Shown in pieces: positions 25,486-36,602 of a stretch of DNA of 64,000 nt; the stretch's first letter is position 1; every line of letters starts with the position of its first letter. The notes below the pieces were generated by a model, which did no database searches, was not told the DNA's origin, and worked only from the letters and a program-made list of their open reading frames with translations. The DNA lies in NCBI RefSeq assembly GCF_006152115.1, contig NZ_VDFU01000010.1, positions 81,679 through 145,678 of the forward strand, read 5' to 3'. The stretch comes from Rubellimicrobium rubrum. GTDB lineage: Bacteria; Pseudomonadota; Alphaproteobacteria; Rhodobacterales; Rhodobacteraceae. A program made the translations under genes and the position numbers.

Positions 25486-28400
25486 CCGAGGAGAGCCCGA
25501 CGCCGGCCGGCTCGACCGTGCCCGAAGCATCCCTGCCCGGCACCGAAGCGGCCTGCGCCGAGCCCACTTGGCGCGAGGCGGACCGGCTGGCCGCGCTCGA
25601 ACGCTACGCCATCCTCGACACCGGCCGCGAGGCCGCCTTCGACGAGGTGGCCGAGCTTGCGGCCGACCTCCTCGACGCGCCCATGGGGGTGGTCAACCTC
25701 ATCGCGTCCGACCGGCAGTGGTTCAAGGCCGAGGTGGGCATCGGCACCGACAGCCTGCCCCTGGACGTGTCCATCTGCCGGCACGCCATCCTCCAGCCGG
25801 GCGTCATGGTGGTTCCCGACCTCCGGGACGACCCGCGCTTCGAGGGCAACCCGCTGATCCACGTCGCGGGCGGCCTGCGCTTCTACGCAGGCGCTCTCCT
25901 CGAGACGCCCGAGGGCCTGCCGCTCGGCACCGTCTGCGTGCTGGACCGCGAGCCGCGCCCCCAGGGCATCAGCGAGCGCCAGCACCGCGCCCTCTCGATC
26001 CTGGCCTCCCAGGTCATAGCGCAGATCGAGCTGCGCCGGGCCAAGGAGGAGGTGCAGGCCACCGCGCGGCGGCAGGCGTTCCTGCTGCGGCTCGACGAGG
26101 CGCTGCGCGCTGCCACCTCGCCCGACGAGGCCAAGGCCGCGGCCGCCGAGCTCCTAGGCCGCGATCTGGACGTCGGGCGGGTCACCTACATGGAGGTGGA
26201 CGAGGACGCGTCCGAGACGCGGGTGACGTGCGAGTACCTCGCCCATGGCATGCCGCCCTCGGTCGGGGTCTATCGGCTGGCCGAGCTTGGCCCGGTGTTC
26301 GAGGCCTACCGCACCGGCGAGCCCTTGGTCGTGGAGGAGCACCGCACGGACCCTCGCACGGCGGCGCTGGCGCGCCTGCCCGAGTTCGCGGCCACGGGCG
26401 TGCGCAGCGTCCTCGGCGTGCCGCTGCTGAGAGCCGGGCGCATCGTGGGCGTGCTTGTCGTCAACGACGCGAGCCCGCGCCGCTGGACCGGCGCAGAGAT
26501 CGAGCTTGTCCAAGCCGTGGCCGAGCGCACGCGGGCGGCGGTCGAGCGGGCCGCGGCCGAGGCGGCGCTGCGGGAGAGCGAGGCGCGGGCTCGGGAGCAG
26601 GCCGACGAGATCGCGGCCATCTACGCGGCCGCTCCTATAGGACTCACCGTGCTCGACACCGGGCTGCGCTACGTGCGCATCAACGACCGGATGGCGGAGA
26701 TCAACGGCCTGCCCACGGCCGAGCACATCGGCCGCACGGTCCGTGAGGTGGCGCCCGACCTCGACGACAAGGCCATCGAGACGCTCCGTCGCGTGCTCGC
26801 GGGCGAGGCGGTCATGGGCGTCGAGTTCACCGGGACGACCCCCGCTCAACCTGGCGTCGTGCGCATCTGGCGCGAGAACTGGCTGCCACTCAGGGACGCC
26901 TCGGGCGCGGTTGTGGGCGTCACCATCTCGGCCGAGGAGGTCACCGAGGAGCGCGCGGCCGAGGCGGCGCGGCGCGCGAGCGAGGAGCGCTTCCGCGCCA
27001 TCGTGGAGACCGCCACCGACTACGTGATCTTCACCACGGACGCGGAGGGTCGGATCGTGACCTGGACCGCGGGCGCGCAGGCGGTGCTGGGGTGGACGGC
27101 CGAGGAGGCCGTGGGTCAGCCCGCGGACATGACCTACACGCCCGAGGACCGGGCCCAAGGTGTGCCGGAATGGGAGCGCCGCACAGCCCGCGAGGAGGGC
27201 CAAGCCCCCAACGTGCGCTGGCATCGGCGCAAGGACGGCACGCGCGTGTTCATCGACGGGGTGATGCGCCCGCTCGACGGGCAGGACGGCGCACCCTCGG
27301 GCTACGTGAAGGTGGGCCAGGACGTGACCGACCGCCGGGCCATCGAGGAGGCGCTCCGGGCGAGCGAGGCGCGCTTCCGACTCATGGCGGACGCCGTGCC
27401 CCAGATCGTCTGGATCACCGACGCGGAAGGCCGGACCGAGTTCTTCAACAAGCAATGGACGGACTACACCGGCGCGGCCTATGAGCCGGCCACCGCGGCC
27501 GAGGTCGCGGCGAGCTTTGTGCATCCAGACGACGCCGAGGCGACGGTGACGTCCTTCGACGAGGCGCGGCGGACAGACGGCACCTTCCTGGTCGAGCACC
27601 GCATCCGCTCAAAGGCGGGGGACTGGCGCTGGTTCCTGGTGCGGGGCGAGCCTTACCGCGACTTGAGCACCGGCGCGGCTCTCCGCTGGTTCGGCGCCTC
27701 CGTCGACATCCACGACCGCAAGCGGGCCGAGGCGGCGCTCCGCGAGCTCAACGACACGCTGGAAGCGCGCGTGGCCGAGCGCACCGCCGAGCGCGAGCAG
27801 CTCGCGCGCATCGTCGAGACCACGGGCACGCTGATCCAGGCGCTCGACACCGATCTCCGCTGGATCGCCGTCAACCGCGCTACGTCCGACGTGCTCGACC
27901 GCCTCTACGGCCGCCGCCCCCACCTGGGCCAGAGCCTCCATGAGTTCTTCGCAGGTATGCCCGAGCACCTGGCCGAGGCGCGCGTGCCCTGGGACCGAGC
28001 ACTGGCGGGCGAGGCCCTCACGATCATGGCGCCCTTCGGCGACCTCGGCCACGAGCGGCGCACCTTCGAGCTCACCTACGAGGTGCTGCGCGACGAGGAC
28101 AGCCGCGTCACGGGCGCGCTCATGACCGGCTTCGACGTGACCGAGCGCCTGCGCGACCAGGCCCGCCTGGCCGAGGCCGAGGAGCAGCTCAGGCAAGCGC
28201 AGAAGATGGACGCCATGGGCCAGCTCACCGGCGGCGTGGCGCACGACTTCAACAACCTGCTCACCCCCATCGTCGCGGTGCTCGACCGGCTTCAGCGCCA
28301 AGAGGTGATCGGCCCACGCGAGCAGCGGCTGATCACGGGGGCCGCGCAGTCCGCCGAGAGGGCCCGCACGCTCGTGCAGCGTCTCCTGGCCTTTGCGCGT

Positions 28401-29327
28401 CGCCAGCCCCTTCAGGCCGTAGCAGTGGACGTGGCCGACCTGGTCCGTGGCATGACCGACCTCGTGGCCAGCACTACAGGGCCGCAGGTGCGCGTGGCGG
28501 TGGAGGTGGCGGACGACCTGCCCCCGGCTAAGGCCGACTCTAACCAACTCGAGATGGCGCTCCTGAACCTTGCGGTGAACGCCCGTGACGCCATGCCGGA
28601 GGGCGGCACGCTTCGGATCAGCGCGACGGCTGAAACAGTGGAAGCAACAGCCAACCGAAAGCGCGTCCCCACCCACGCTCCCAAGCTCGCGCCCGGCCGC
28701 TACCTGCGCCTGTCGGTGGCCGACACCGGCTCCGGCATGGACGAGGCCACGCTCGCGCGTGCCGTGGAGCCCTTCTTCTCCACCAAGGGGGTCGGCAAGG
28801 GCACGGGGCTCGGCCTCAGCATGGTTCACGGCCTCGCCTCCCAGCTCGGCGGCGCGCTCGCGATCCAAAGCCGGCCGGGGCTCGGCACCAACGTCGAGCT
28901 GTGGCTGCCGCAAAGCCATGAGGCGCCGGAAGCGGCGATCCGGCCACCCCTGGCAGCACCGAACGGGCCGCGCGGCACGGCGCTGCTGGTGGACGACGAG
29001 GAGGCCGTGCGGCTCTCCACGGCCGACATGCTGGGCGAGCTGGGCTTTCACGTCCTGGAGGCGGCCTCGGCCGAGGAGGCGCTCGCCGCCATGCGAGACG
29101 GCGCACGGGTCGACCTCGTGGTCACCGATCACCTCATGCCGGGCATGACGGGCTCGGACCTCGCGCGCGCCGTGCAGGCGCTACGCCCGGGCCTGCCAAT
29201 TCTGGTGGTCTCAGGCTACGCTGAGAGCGAGGGCCTCGCCCCCGACCTGCCCCGCCTCGCCAAGCCGTTCCGCAAGGATGAGCTCGCGGCCAGCCTTGCG
29301 AGCCTCAGAACCTCAGGAGCATCGTAG
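25482..29327 (+). CDS. GAF-GAF-PAS multi-sensor hybrid histidine kinase with receiver
   Basis: A 1281-aa soluble kinase, the largest gene in the window. Order: GAF1 (about 30-190), GAF2 (205-355), four PAS modules (about 370-490, 500-620, 625-750, 775-890), H-box [19 protein letters not shown] (near 915), HATPase ([26 protein letters not shown]) and a C-terminal receiver ([29 protein letters not shown]). The GTG start sits behind GAGGAGGAGC and overlaps the recombinase stop. It is a paralogue of the kinase at 7381-10746. The PAS2 segment ([15 protein letters not shown]) also matches the kinase at the left edge and the pseudogene at 30446, so these modules have been copied around. Confidence 0.92.
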   Translation: MTEESPTPAGSTVPEASLPGTEAACAEPTWREADRLAALERYAILDTGREAAFDEVAELAADLLDAPMGVVNLIASDRQWFKAEVGIGTDSLPLDVSICRHAILQPGVMVVPDLRDDPRFEGNPLIHVAGGLRFYAGALLETPEGLPLGTVCVLDREPRPQGISERQHRALSILASQVIAQIELRRAKEEVQATARRQAFLLRLDEALRAATSPDEAKAAAAELLGRDLDVGRVTYMEVDEDASETRVTCEYLAHGMPPSVGVYRLAELGPVFEAYRTGEPLVVEEHRTDPRTAALARLPEFAATGVRSVLGVPLLRAGRIVGVLVVNDASPRRWTGAEIELVQAVAERTRAAVERAAAEAALRESEARAREQADEIAAIYAAAPIGLTVLDTGLRYVRINDRMAEINGLPTAEHIGRTVREVAPDLDDKAIETLRRVLAGEAVMGVEFTGTTPAQPGVVRIWRENWLPLRDASGAVVGVTISAEEVTEERAAEAARRASEERFRAIVETATDYVIFTTDAEGRIVTWTAGAQAVLGWTAEEAVGQPADMTYTPEDRAQGVPEWERRTAREEGQAPNVRWHRRKDGTRVFIDGVMRPLDGQDGAPSGYVKVGQDVTDRRAIEEALRASEARFRLMADAVPQIVWITDAEGRTEFFNKQWTDYTGAAYEPATAAEVAASFVHPDDAEATVTSFDEARRTDGTFLVEHRIRSKAGDWRWFLVRGEPYRDLSTGAALRWFGASVDIHDRKRAEAALRELNDTLEARVAERTAEREQLARIVETTGTLIQALDTDLRWIAVNRATSDVLDRLYGRRPHLGQSLHEFFAGMPEHLAEARVPWDRALAGEALTIMAPFGDLGHERRTFELTYEVLRDEDSRVTGALMTGFDVTERLRDQARLAEAEEQLRQAQKMDAMGQLTGGVAHDFNNLLTPIVAVLDRLQRQEVIGPREQRLITGAAQSAERARTLVQRLLAFARRQPLQAVAVDVADLVRGMTDLVASTTGPQVRVAVEVADDLPPAKADSNQLEMALLNLAVNARDAMPEGGTLRISATAETVEATANRKRVPTHAPKLAPGRYLRLSVADTGSGMDEATLARAVEPFFSTKGVGKGTGLGLSMVHGLASQLGGALAIQSRPGLGTNVELWLPQSHEAPEAAIRPPLAAPNGPRGTALLVDDEEAVRLSTADMLGELGFHVLEAASAEEALAAMRDGARVDLVVTDHLMPGMTGSDLARAVQALRPGLPILVVSGYAESEGLAPDLPRLAKPFRKDELAASLASLRTSGAS

Positions 29328-29469
29328 AGCACCACAGAGGCGACGCCTGTTTGCGCCGAGCTTGTGCACGCCCCAAGCACCTGAGGCGCTTGCGCAAGAC
29401 GAGGGGACAGCAAGTCACAAATTCTGTAGTGATCGGCCATCGGCACGGCAGACCGAACCTGTTGTTTGG

Positions 29470-30369
29470 TCACGTCCTGGAGGTCAGCCACACGCCCGCC
29501 AGCGTCACGGCGAGGCCGGCGAACATGGCCGGGGTCAGGGGCTCGGCGAACAGCGCCCAAGCCCAGAGCATCGTGACCGGCGGGCTGAGGTAGATGGCTG
29601 CGCTCACCTTGGCTACGGGGAAGAGCCGTAGGCTGGTGTAGTAGACCGAGTAGGTGGCGAAGGTCGCGATCAGCACCAGCCACGCCATGCCGAGGGCGAA
29701 GTCCCGTGTCAGGGGCGGAGCCAAGCCGTCGCCCGCCACCAGCGCGCAAAGGCCGAACAGCGCCGCGCCGGTGAGCGTCTGGATGCAGAGGCCCTGGTGG
29801 ACCGGGATGTGCAACTCGCTCCGTCCCTTGTGCAGGACCGAAGCGAAAGCGAAGATCAGCATCGAACCCACCGTCAACCCATAGGCCCAAAGCGGCGCCA
29901 CCCCGACGGTCAGGCTATCGAAGGACACGATCAGCACGCCGGCCACCGCGACCGCCGTGCCCAGCCACTGCCGCCCGCTCAGCCGTTCGCCCAGAACCGG
30001 CTGCGACAGCGCCGCGATGGCCAGCGGCAGGAGGTCCGAGATCAGCGCCACGAGCCCCGTAGGCACGCGCTGCTCGATCGCCAGCGCGAAGCCGCCCAGG
30101 TAGAGGAACACCGCCATCACCCCGAAGGCTATCTGCGACAGCACCACGCGCAGGCTTAGGCGCGGCCCGAAGGCCAGCGCGAAGGGCAAGAGGATGACCC
30201 CCGACAGCAGCGTGCGCCAGAACAGGAGCAGGAAGACGCTCGCCTCCTCGTTGGCGAAGCGGATGCCCACGAAGCCCGAGCTCCAGCCGATCACCAGCAT
30301 CGTGGCCATGGCGGGCCAGAGGAGGCGGTGCCGGTTCGGCGCGGTCGGGGACAGGGCGAGGTCGGGCAT
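29470..30369 (-). CDS. EamA-family (DMT) transporter
   Basis: A roughly 299-aa inner-membrane protein with about ten helices in two EamA repeats. The first contains MLVIGWSSGFVGIRFA and FWRTLLSGVILLPFA; the second contains PLWAYGLTVGSMLIFAFASV and LSPPVTMLWAWALFAEPL. The family exports small metabolites or amino acids, but the substrate cannot be told. The ATG at 30369 is preferred over a TTG 23 codons upstream; ribosome sites are poor for both. It stands alone, downstream of a decayed sensor gene on the same strand. Confidence 0.87.
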   Translation of the reverse strand: MPDLALSPTAPNRHRLLWPAMATMLVIGWSSGFVGIRFANEEASVFLLLFWRTLLSGVILLPFALAFGPRLSLRVVLSQIAFGVMAVFLYLGGFALAIEQRVPTGLVALISDLLPLAIAALSQPVLGERLSGRQWLGTAVAVAGVLIVSFDSLTVGVAPLWAYGLTVGSMLIFAFASVLHKGRSELHIPVHQGLCIQTLTGAALFGLCALVAGDGLAPPLTRDFALGMAWLVLIATFATYSVYYTSLRLFPVAKVSAAIYLSPPVTMLWAWALFAEPLTPAMFAGLAVTLAGVWLTSRT

Positions 30370-30445
30370 TGGGGGGCTCGGAACGCAGGAAGCTGCCGGT
30401 CCGGCATAGCGAGGCCCACAGAGTAGCGCACATGACAATTTTCGA

Positions 30446-33338
30446 TTAAGCCATGAAGATAGTCTGATTTATGTCATGCCTTCTTGCGCGACGTCGCAGG
30501 GCCTCTAATGCTATCTGGCACACACACACGAGCGCCGTTATGACCTCCGCCTCGCGCCGATCGGTGACGTCCTGGCCCACTTTGACAAAGCCCGCGACCG
30601 TGCCATCCAGGGCAAGCAGCGGCCGCGCTGTTCCCTCGATGAAGACGCGGGTTCCGTCGCGGCGCTGGTGCCAGCGCACATCGGACGCGTGGCCTGTCTC
30701 GCGCGCCCGCTGCCGCTCCTGCCGGGGCGCGCCAGCCGCGCGGTCCTCAAGCGTGAAGGTGATATCGATGAGCTGGCCCACGACTTCCTCGGCCGACCAG
30801 CCCAGCACCTTCTCCGCTCCTTGGGACCAGGTCTCGATGCGTCCCTCCACGTCGGTGGTGAGGCTGGCGTAGTCCGTCGCGGTCTCCACGATGGCGCGAA
30901 GGCGCTCCTCGCTGCCGCGCAGCGCCTGCTCCGCCCGGGCGCGCTCGACCTCCGCCCAGGCCCGCCCGGCGAGCGCTTCGGCGAAGGCGACCTCCTCGGG
31001 CCTCCACCGGCGCGGCGCAGCGCGCTGGCTCGTGGAAAGCACCGCGTGCAAGGTCCCCTCGGTGAACACTGGCACCGCGATGCCGGCCGCCATGCCGCGC
31101 GCGGATAGGGCCGCCCTCGTGGCCTCCGGGACGCGCGGGTCCGTCGCGGCGTCCTCATAGGCCACCGAGCGGCCGTCGAGGTGCTCGGCCGCGAAGGGGT
31201 CGGCGGGGTTGATGGGCCATGGCGGAGGCTCCTCCACCCTGCGGCCGTCCTCGATCACGCGCTCGGTGACGTACGCCTGCGCGACCCGGTCCACGACCGC
31301 CCAAAGCGTGCGCTCCGTGCCCAGGCGCTCGGCCAGCAGGCGGCAGGCGGCCTCCTCGATAGAGGCAGGGTCGGAGAGGCCCCGCACGGCGTCCGAGAAG
31401 CGCACGAGGAAGGCGTTGCGCTCGTCGCGCTCCCTCAGCGCCGCCTCCGCCCGGGCCCGTTCCACTGCTGCCCAGGTGCGCTCGGCCGTCTCCCGGGCCA
31501 GGGCGACGGCAATGTCCGACCAGGGCCGGATCACCGTGTCGCCCAGGAGCAGCGTGGCCACGAGCTGGCGGCCCTTGACCAGGGGCACCCCGAGCATCGA
31601 CCGGAAGCCCAGGTCGGCGTAGCGCCCGCGAACGCGCGGGCTCAGGAGCTCGAAGCGGGCGTAGTCCGGGGCGTTCAGGGTCTCGCCCGTCCGGAGCAGG
31701 TCCAGGAACTCGGGGACGTCCGAGACGTCGTGCTCGCCCGCGAGCGAAGGCAGGCCCTCGCGCGCGGCGTCCCGCAGCACGCGTGCCACCGTGCCCGCCT
31801 CGTTCCACTCGACATAGTAGCACCAGCCCGCATCGAGCTGCTCGCGCAGCAGCGTCGTCGCGGCGGCCTGGACCTTGGCCGGGTCGGCGAGCGGGCGCAG
31901 CGCATCCGAAAGCCTCAGGAGGAACGCCTGCCGCTCCTCCTGTTCGCGTAGCGCGTCCTCGGCCGCCTTGCGGGCAGTGATGCTCTGCAGGGTACCGAAC
32001 ACCCGGGCCGGCCGGCGGTCGTGTTCTGGTCCGGCGAAGGTGACCTGCCCGTGGCTCAGCACCCAGGGCTCGCCGAGGGGGCCCGTGCGGCTCAGCCGGT
32101 GCTCGAAGGCAAACCGGCCGTCTGACGTGCCATCCATCGCGCGGGCGAGGTCGGGGTCGATGCGCGGGCGGTCGTCCGGGTGGACGACGTGCTCCAAGAT
32201 CTGCGCGCCGAGGAGGGGCTTCCCCTCGCCGATCCCGACCATCTCCTTGAACCGCTCGTTGGCGGTCAAGTGGTCGCTGACCAGGTCCCACTCGTAGATG
32301 GCTAGGTCTGTGGCCTCCATGGCGAGATGGAGGCGCACCTCATTCTGTCGCAGCGCTGCCTCCGCCCGCGCCCGCTCCACGGCCGCCCAGGTGCGCTCGG
32401 CCGTATCCTCGGTCATCGATACCTCGGCCGGCGTCCAGTCGCGGGGCCCGGGCGCATGGACCGTCAGGCCCGCGGCGAGGCGGCCCCCCTTCACCAGCGG
32501 CACGCCGACGTAGGCCCCGACCTGAATGTCCGCAAAGCTTTGCGCCTCCGCCGCGCGGTGCTGACGAGCGACGTCGGGGACGACAATGGGCTGGCCCGCG
32601 AGATGTCGCTCAAGCAGTTCGCGGCCGAACGACCCCACGGGGTGGCGTCCCGCAAGGGACGGCACGTCCTGCCTGTAATCGGCCGCGATGGACGTAGCTC
32701 TCGCCGTCCACCTCGTAGTAGGCGACCCGGCTCGCTCCCAGCTGCTCCCCCAGCACGCGGGCGGCCTCGGCCTGGATCGCGACCGCATCGCCAAGCGGCC
32801 TGAGCGCGTCCGCGAGGCGCAGGAGGAACGCTTGGCGCGCCTCGCTCTCGCGCAGCGCGGCCTCGGCCGGGAGCCGCGCGCCCACCTCGAAGCCGGTCAT
32901 GTGCACGGCCAGGACCCTGCCGTCCTCCCCCTGCACCGGCGTGAGGTAGACCTCGAACACCTCGCCGCCCTCGCGGCTCACGTCGAGTGGCTGGGCGGGC
33001 ACGCGCACCGCCTCGCCTGCGAAAGCGCGGTCGTAGAGATGCGCCACCGTGGCGTACGCTTCAGGCCAGGTCTCGGGGAGAGGGCGGCCGAGCGCACCGG
33101 GGTGGCGGTCGCCGTAGAGCCGCGCGGCGGCGTTGTTGTAGAGGAGCACGCGCTCCGGCCCCACCGCGATGGAGGACACCAGTGGGCTCGCCAGCATCAG
33201 GCTCACCACAGCCTTCAGCTCCTCGGGCCAGGCTTCTGGAGGCCCTAGGGGCGAGGCGGCCCAGTCGTGGGCCCACAACCGCCCCGCCATCTCGCCGGAG
33301 CCGGGGGGCCAGGTCTCGCGTTGCGTCCTCGCGTCCAT
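30446..33338 (-). pseudogene. Decayed PAS/GAF sensor protein: frameshift and lost kinase domain
   Basis: From the ATG at 33338 one frame encodes a PAS-type opening (WAHDWAASPLGPPEAWPEEL) and the start of a GAF domain (LGASRVAYYEVDGESYV). At about 32690 the reading moves to another frame (IAADYRQDVPSLAGRHPVG), consistent with one extra base. The second frame continues through a PAS, two further GAF domains and a last PAS ([28 protein letters not shown]). It then leaves the family abruptly and ends 37 residues later, where intact paralogues continue into a kinase. With no H-box or HATPase it cannot signal by itself. Two independent lesions argue for a real pseudogene. Confidence 0.8.
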
Positions 33339-33424
33339 CGTGCCAGTCCTCGCCTTCACGATTGCAGAGCGACAATGCGCAAAAGGCGCCGTTGGCTCCA
33401 TTAGGGCAGCCGATCGGGCCATGA

Positions 33425-33601
33425 AGGCGAGCCCTGCCTGCCTGTTCTCCTTGGCTGCCTCGCGACATCGACCCGACATCGATCTCCGGCCCCCATCTGA
33501 AGGCGATCTGCGATCGTCTGAACGACACACCTCGCAAGGGCCTGGGCTGGCGAACGCCGGCCGAGGTGTTCCGCGAAAAGGTCTTGGACCGGCGCGCCTG
33601 A
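33425..33601 (+). pseudogene. 3' remnant of an IS30-family transposase
   Basis: The frame ending at the TGA 33599-33601 reads LKAICDRLNDTPRKGLGWRT followed by PAEVFREKVLDRRA, the characteristic C-terminus of IS30 transposases. The upstream LPRDIDPTSISGPH also fits. Everything before the in-frame stop near 33424 is missing, including the DDE core. The relic lies against the 5' end of the decayed sensor gene. Confidence 0.7.
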
Positions 33602-33790
33602 CCCCCGATGATAGCACCAGTTCGAACGTCGCACGTCACGTGGCGCTCACCCACGCCTGCCTGCGAGCACAGCCTGTCACACAGGATGAGCAGTCCTGTA
33701 CGGCCTTGGATAAACTCGTCAGCAGATTGCTGGGGCGGACGCTGCGTTTGTCACGTTTCCCTGACTGCGTTGCGCCTGCCCTAGTGCTAC

Positions 33791-34573
33791 ATGGTAGTGT
33801 GGCCCGGAGCTGCGCACCCTGACCCCATGTTGTTTACCAAGGCATTCACATCCCAGGCGCTGGCCGCCAAACTGGAAAGCCTGGTGGACCTATCCACGGA
33901 GGAGCGCTCTTCGCTGGGTGCTCTTCCGATCAGGCAAGTCGATGTGCCGGCAGGGGAGCTGATCTGTCGTGCGGGTGACCAGCTGTCCAGCTGCTTCATT
34001 GTGCTGGAGGGGTTTGTCAGCCTCTCGAAGGAGACTGCGGCGGGTACCCGGCAGATCACGGCCTTCGCCCTCCCCGGGGACATGCCGGACCTACTAGGGC
34101 TCCATCTTAAAGTGGCCAACCACGACCTTGCCGCAATCACACCCTGTCGTCTGGCCTCCGTGGAGCACTCCGATCTTCGCAGTCTGTGTCGAACCTTTCC
34201 TGCGATCGCCGAAGCGCTCTGGACCTCCACTCTGGTGGCGGGCTCCGTATTCGAGGAGTGGGTCGTGAATGTCGGCTCCCGCAAGGCGACTAGTCGGCTG
34301 GCTCACCTCTTTTGCGAGATGATGACGCGTCTGGAGGCCTTGGGTCTGGCCCGGAATGACGTGTGCGACCTGCCCCTGACCCAGGTCCATCTTGCCGAGG
34401 CGACCGGCCTTTCCAGGATCCACGTCAACCGGTCGCTTCAGGAGCTAAGAAAGCAGGAGCTGATCACCTATACGAATGGACGGCTGACCATTCACGACCG
34501 CACGGGCCTGGCCCAAATGGGGCAGTTCGATCCTGACTACCTGCATGTCCCCCGGCCCGGGTGGCGCACGTAA
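33791..34573 (+). CDS. Crp/Fnr-family transcription regulator
   Basis: A regulator of up to 260 aa. The N-terminal beta-roll (VPAGELICRAGDQLSSCFIV, FALPGDMPDLLGLHL) and the C-terminal winged helix (LTQVHLAEATGLSRIHVNRS) are clear. No Fnr cysteine cluster is present. The ATG at 33827 (MLFTKAF) is an equally good start, as neither has a strong ribosome site. It differs from the tandem pair near 3-5 kb. The BLUF photoreceptor gene follows after about 105 bp on the same strand and could be co-regulated. Confidence 0.85.
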   Translation: MVVWPGAAHPDPMLFTKAFTSQALAAKLESLVDLSTEERSSLGALPIRQVDVPAGELICRAGDQLSSCFIVLEGFVSLSKETAAGTRQITAFALPGDMPDLLGLHLKVANHDLAAITPCRLASVEHSDLRSLCRTFPAIAEALWTSTLVAGSVFEEWVVNVGSRKATSRLAHLFCEMMTRLEALGLARNDVCDLPLTQVHLAEATGLSRIHVNRSLQELRKQELITYTNGRLTIHDRTGLAQMGQFDPDYLHVPRPGWRT

Positions 34574-34679
34574 GCCTCGGGCCAACCTCGTCGTATTAGT
34601 ACCTTTGTCGTAGTCGTATCGCTTGACCGATCCTGCCTGCTTCACATGTCCTCTAGAAGAACAAGTGGCGAGGCGAGCC

Positions 34680-35090
34680 ATGGCGCCCACCCGACTGATC
34701 TACGCCTCGACCCGCACAGACCAGAGCGCGGCCGCCCTGGATGCCATCTTTGACGTGTCGCGTGCCTACAACCTCCGGGACGACATCACCGGAGCCCTGA
34801 TCGTCAGTGACAAGCATTATGTGCAGCTGCTCGAAGGCAACCGTTCTCTCATCAGCCAATGCATGATGCGCATTGCGCACGACAGCCGGCACACCGAGAT
34901 CGAGCTCATCGCCGTCAACCTGGTCCCGCACCGCTTGTTTGCTCGGTGGAGCCTGCACCGGATCGAAACGCCCACCCTCGAAGCAAGGACGCTGGAGCCC
35001 TTCCTCATCGACGGAGCCTTCCAGCCCAAGCTCATGCCACAGCTTGCCATCGAAGACCTCTGCCGGGTCCTCTCCAGCGAGGCGGACTAG
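34680..35090 (+). CDS. BLUF-domain blue-light photoreceptor
   Basis: A 136-aa short BLUF protein expected to bind FAD and switch hydrogen bonding in blue light. The key residues are visible: Tyr in RLIYAS, Asn in SRAYNLRDDITGALI, and Gln in YVQLLEG. The region after the core (RIETPTLEARTLEPFLIDG) fits the helical cap. No enzymatic output domain follows, so it should act by protein contact, as PixD- or AppA-type proteins do. The start at 34680 is the ATG directly before the domain. Confidence 0.9.
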   Translation: MAPTRLIYASTRTDQSAAALDAIFDVSRAYNLRDDITGALIVSDKHYVQLLEGNRSLISQCMMRIAHDSRHTEIELIAVNLVPHRLFARWSLHRIETPTLEARTLEPFLIDGAFQPKLMPQLAIEDLCRVLSSEAD

Positions 35091-35457
35091 TTCGCCTCGT
35101 TAGGATGGGACCACTGGATCGGTTGGACCTTATGGTCGAGTAGGGAACTGGCTGGCTACTCACGACCAGCATTCCACAACTTGCGACTGTTCCGGGGAGG
35201 CCATGCCTAGGCCTGCGACAACTGTTCGCACGAAACCTCCGCGAATGCATTGCCTTAGTCCTTAAGTGTAACATTTGATACGTTATGCCCCTGAGGCACA
35301 TTAGCCGTCGCTGGGTTCGCCTGAACGGCCAAAGCGCAGAACTGGGTGTCCGCTTGCGTGGACACCTTCTATCAGCAGCAAGGCCAGAACACGCCAAAGC
35401 TCACCTGAAGCACAGCCCAGATGCCGGACACCATGGGCCAATGAAGGGATCTGCGGA
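35091..35457. other. Intergenic stretch, no supported feature
   Basis: About 370 bp between the BLUF gene and the next hypothetical gene. I see no gene, repeat or hairpin strong enough to report. Confidence 0.4.
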
Positions 35458-35988
35458 ATGAACGATGAAAGCTGGGGCGCAACAGCCTCGCCGAATGCAC
35501 CTGCGACCCACCCCAGCCCTTCTCTGGCCAGCGCACTACCCCGCACCCAGGACGAGCCAAGTCAGCTAGCCGAAGCATCAAATGCGAGCCCAAGTGGCCT
35601 GCGACCGATAGCACCGTCCCATCCGACCCTACTCACCTTCCACCCGCAAGACAGCCGGACCATCGGAGGCGATGTGCGACAAGGGGCGCCTCGTTCCCAA
35701 GAGCGATGGACGGACGCGGTCTCGGCACTTCAGGCGGGCCAACGGCTTGTGCAAACGGACCTGACGGACCTGCTCTGTGCTCCGCCGACGAATGACGACT
35801 CAGTCTGGCGCCTCCGCGAATGCGCTCATGGCTACGCCGAAGCGGCCGATCTGCTGCTCCTGGCCATGGTAGAATGCGGCGCTCCCATAACTTGGATTGC
35901 AGCAACCGAAGAGCTCTTTGACTTCTTTCGGCAGGCTGAAGAAGAGATCCAGGACCGACTGATAGGCCCCGCTCGGCGAGTGCTGTGA
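35458..35988 (+). CDS. Hypothetical protein
   Basis: A 176-aa protein I do not recognise. The first 75 residues are rich in Ser, Pro and Ala and look disordered. The rest is helical with a regular acidic/hydrophobic pattern (VSALQAGQRLVQTDLTDLL, YAEAADLLLLAMVECG, LFDFFRQAEEEIQDRL), which suggests a small helical bundle. GAAGGGATC lies before the ATG. There are no membrane segments or signal peptide. Codon use looks like its neighbours, so it is probably a real gene. Confidence 0.55.
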   Translation: MNDESWGATASPNAPATHPSPSLASALPRTQDEPSQLAEASNASPSGLRPIAPSHPTLLTFHPQDSRTIGGDVRQGAPRSQERWTDAVSALQAGQRLVQTDLTDLLCAPPTNDDSVWRLRECAHGYAEAADLLLLAMVECGAPITWIAATEELFDFFRQAEEEIQDRLIGPARRVL

Positions 35989-36202
35989 ACCTGACAGGGA
36001 TCACGGGATCCTAGCGGACCGGCAGCAAGAGCGAGCGGAGGTCTCGGCGGAGATCAGGAACCCTAAAATGTTAGGACAGCAAGAACCAAAGAGCCACTCC
36101 TGCAGTTAAGTAACAAATGTTAACCTTGTGGTCGGATCGATTTGCTCATCCGCTTTGTCCGGAGAGGTTTGATCGGCCACAACTGATGCTGAGGTGGCTG
36201 CC

Positions 36203-36418
36203 ATGCCCCGAGACGATATGCGCCACACCTACGTGCCCTATGGATCGAGTGAAACGACCAGCTCCATCGACGAGTGCATCCGCCCCTGCCTACGGCACGC
36301 CTATCCCTTGCTCCACGACCCTGTGGATGACCGCAGGTTCCAACAGGTGCTCGAGGCCTTGGCTCAGAGACTCCGTCCGGCAGCCATTCGTGCCGAGGAG
36401 CGCCCGTCAGTGTCATGA
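36203..36418 (+). CDS. Small hypothetical protein, faintly NepR-like
   Basis: A 71-aa open frame with GAGGTGG before the ATG. The helical core (IDECIRPCLRHAYPLLHDPV, then DDRRFQQVLEALAQRL) faintly recalls NepR anti-sigma factors of the alphaproteobacterial general stress response, which have a L-R-x2-Y...P-V-P-D-R-F pattern. The match is partial, and neither phyR nor ecfG lies nearby, so this is only a suggestion. Confidence 0.4.
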   Translation: MPRDDMRHTYVPYGSSETTSSIDECIRPCLRHAYPLLHDPVDDRRFQQVLEALAQRLRPAAIRAEERPSVS

Positions 36419-36602
36419 TCGTTCATTGGAGCCCCTCGCCGCCCGGCAATCGCTTACTTAGGTCGGCATACTTGTCATACTTTAGGTTATGCGCATTTTG
36501 CTTGCCCGCTGCTCGCTTCACGTGAGGTTGGCAATGGTGCGCAGACAACAATGATGAAGTCGGTATGCGACGGGCCCTTGTTCCTCCTTTGAGGACGCTT
36601 CA

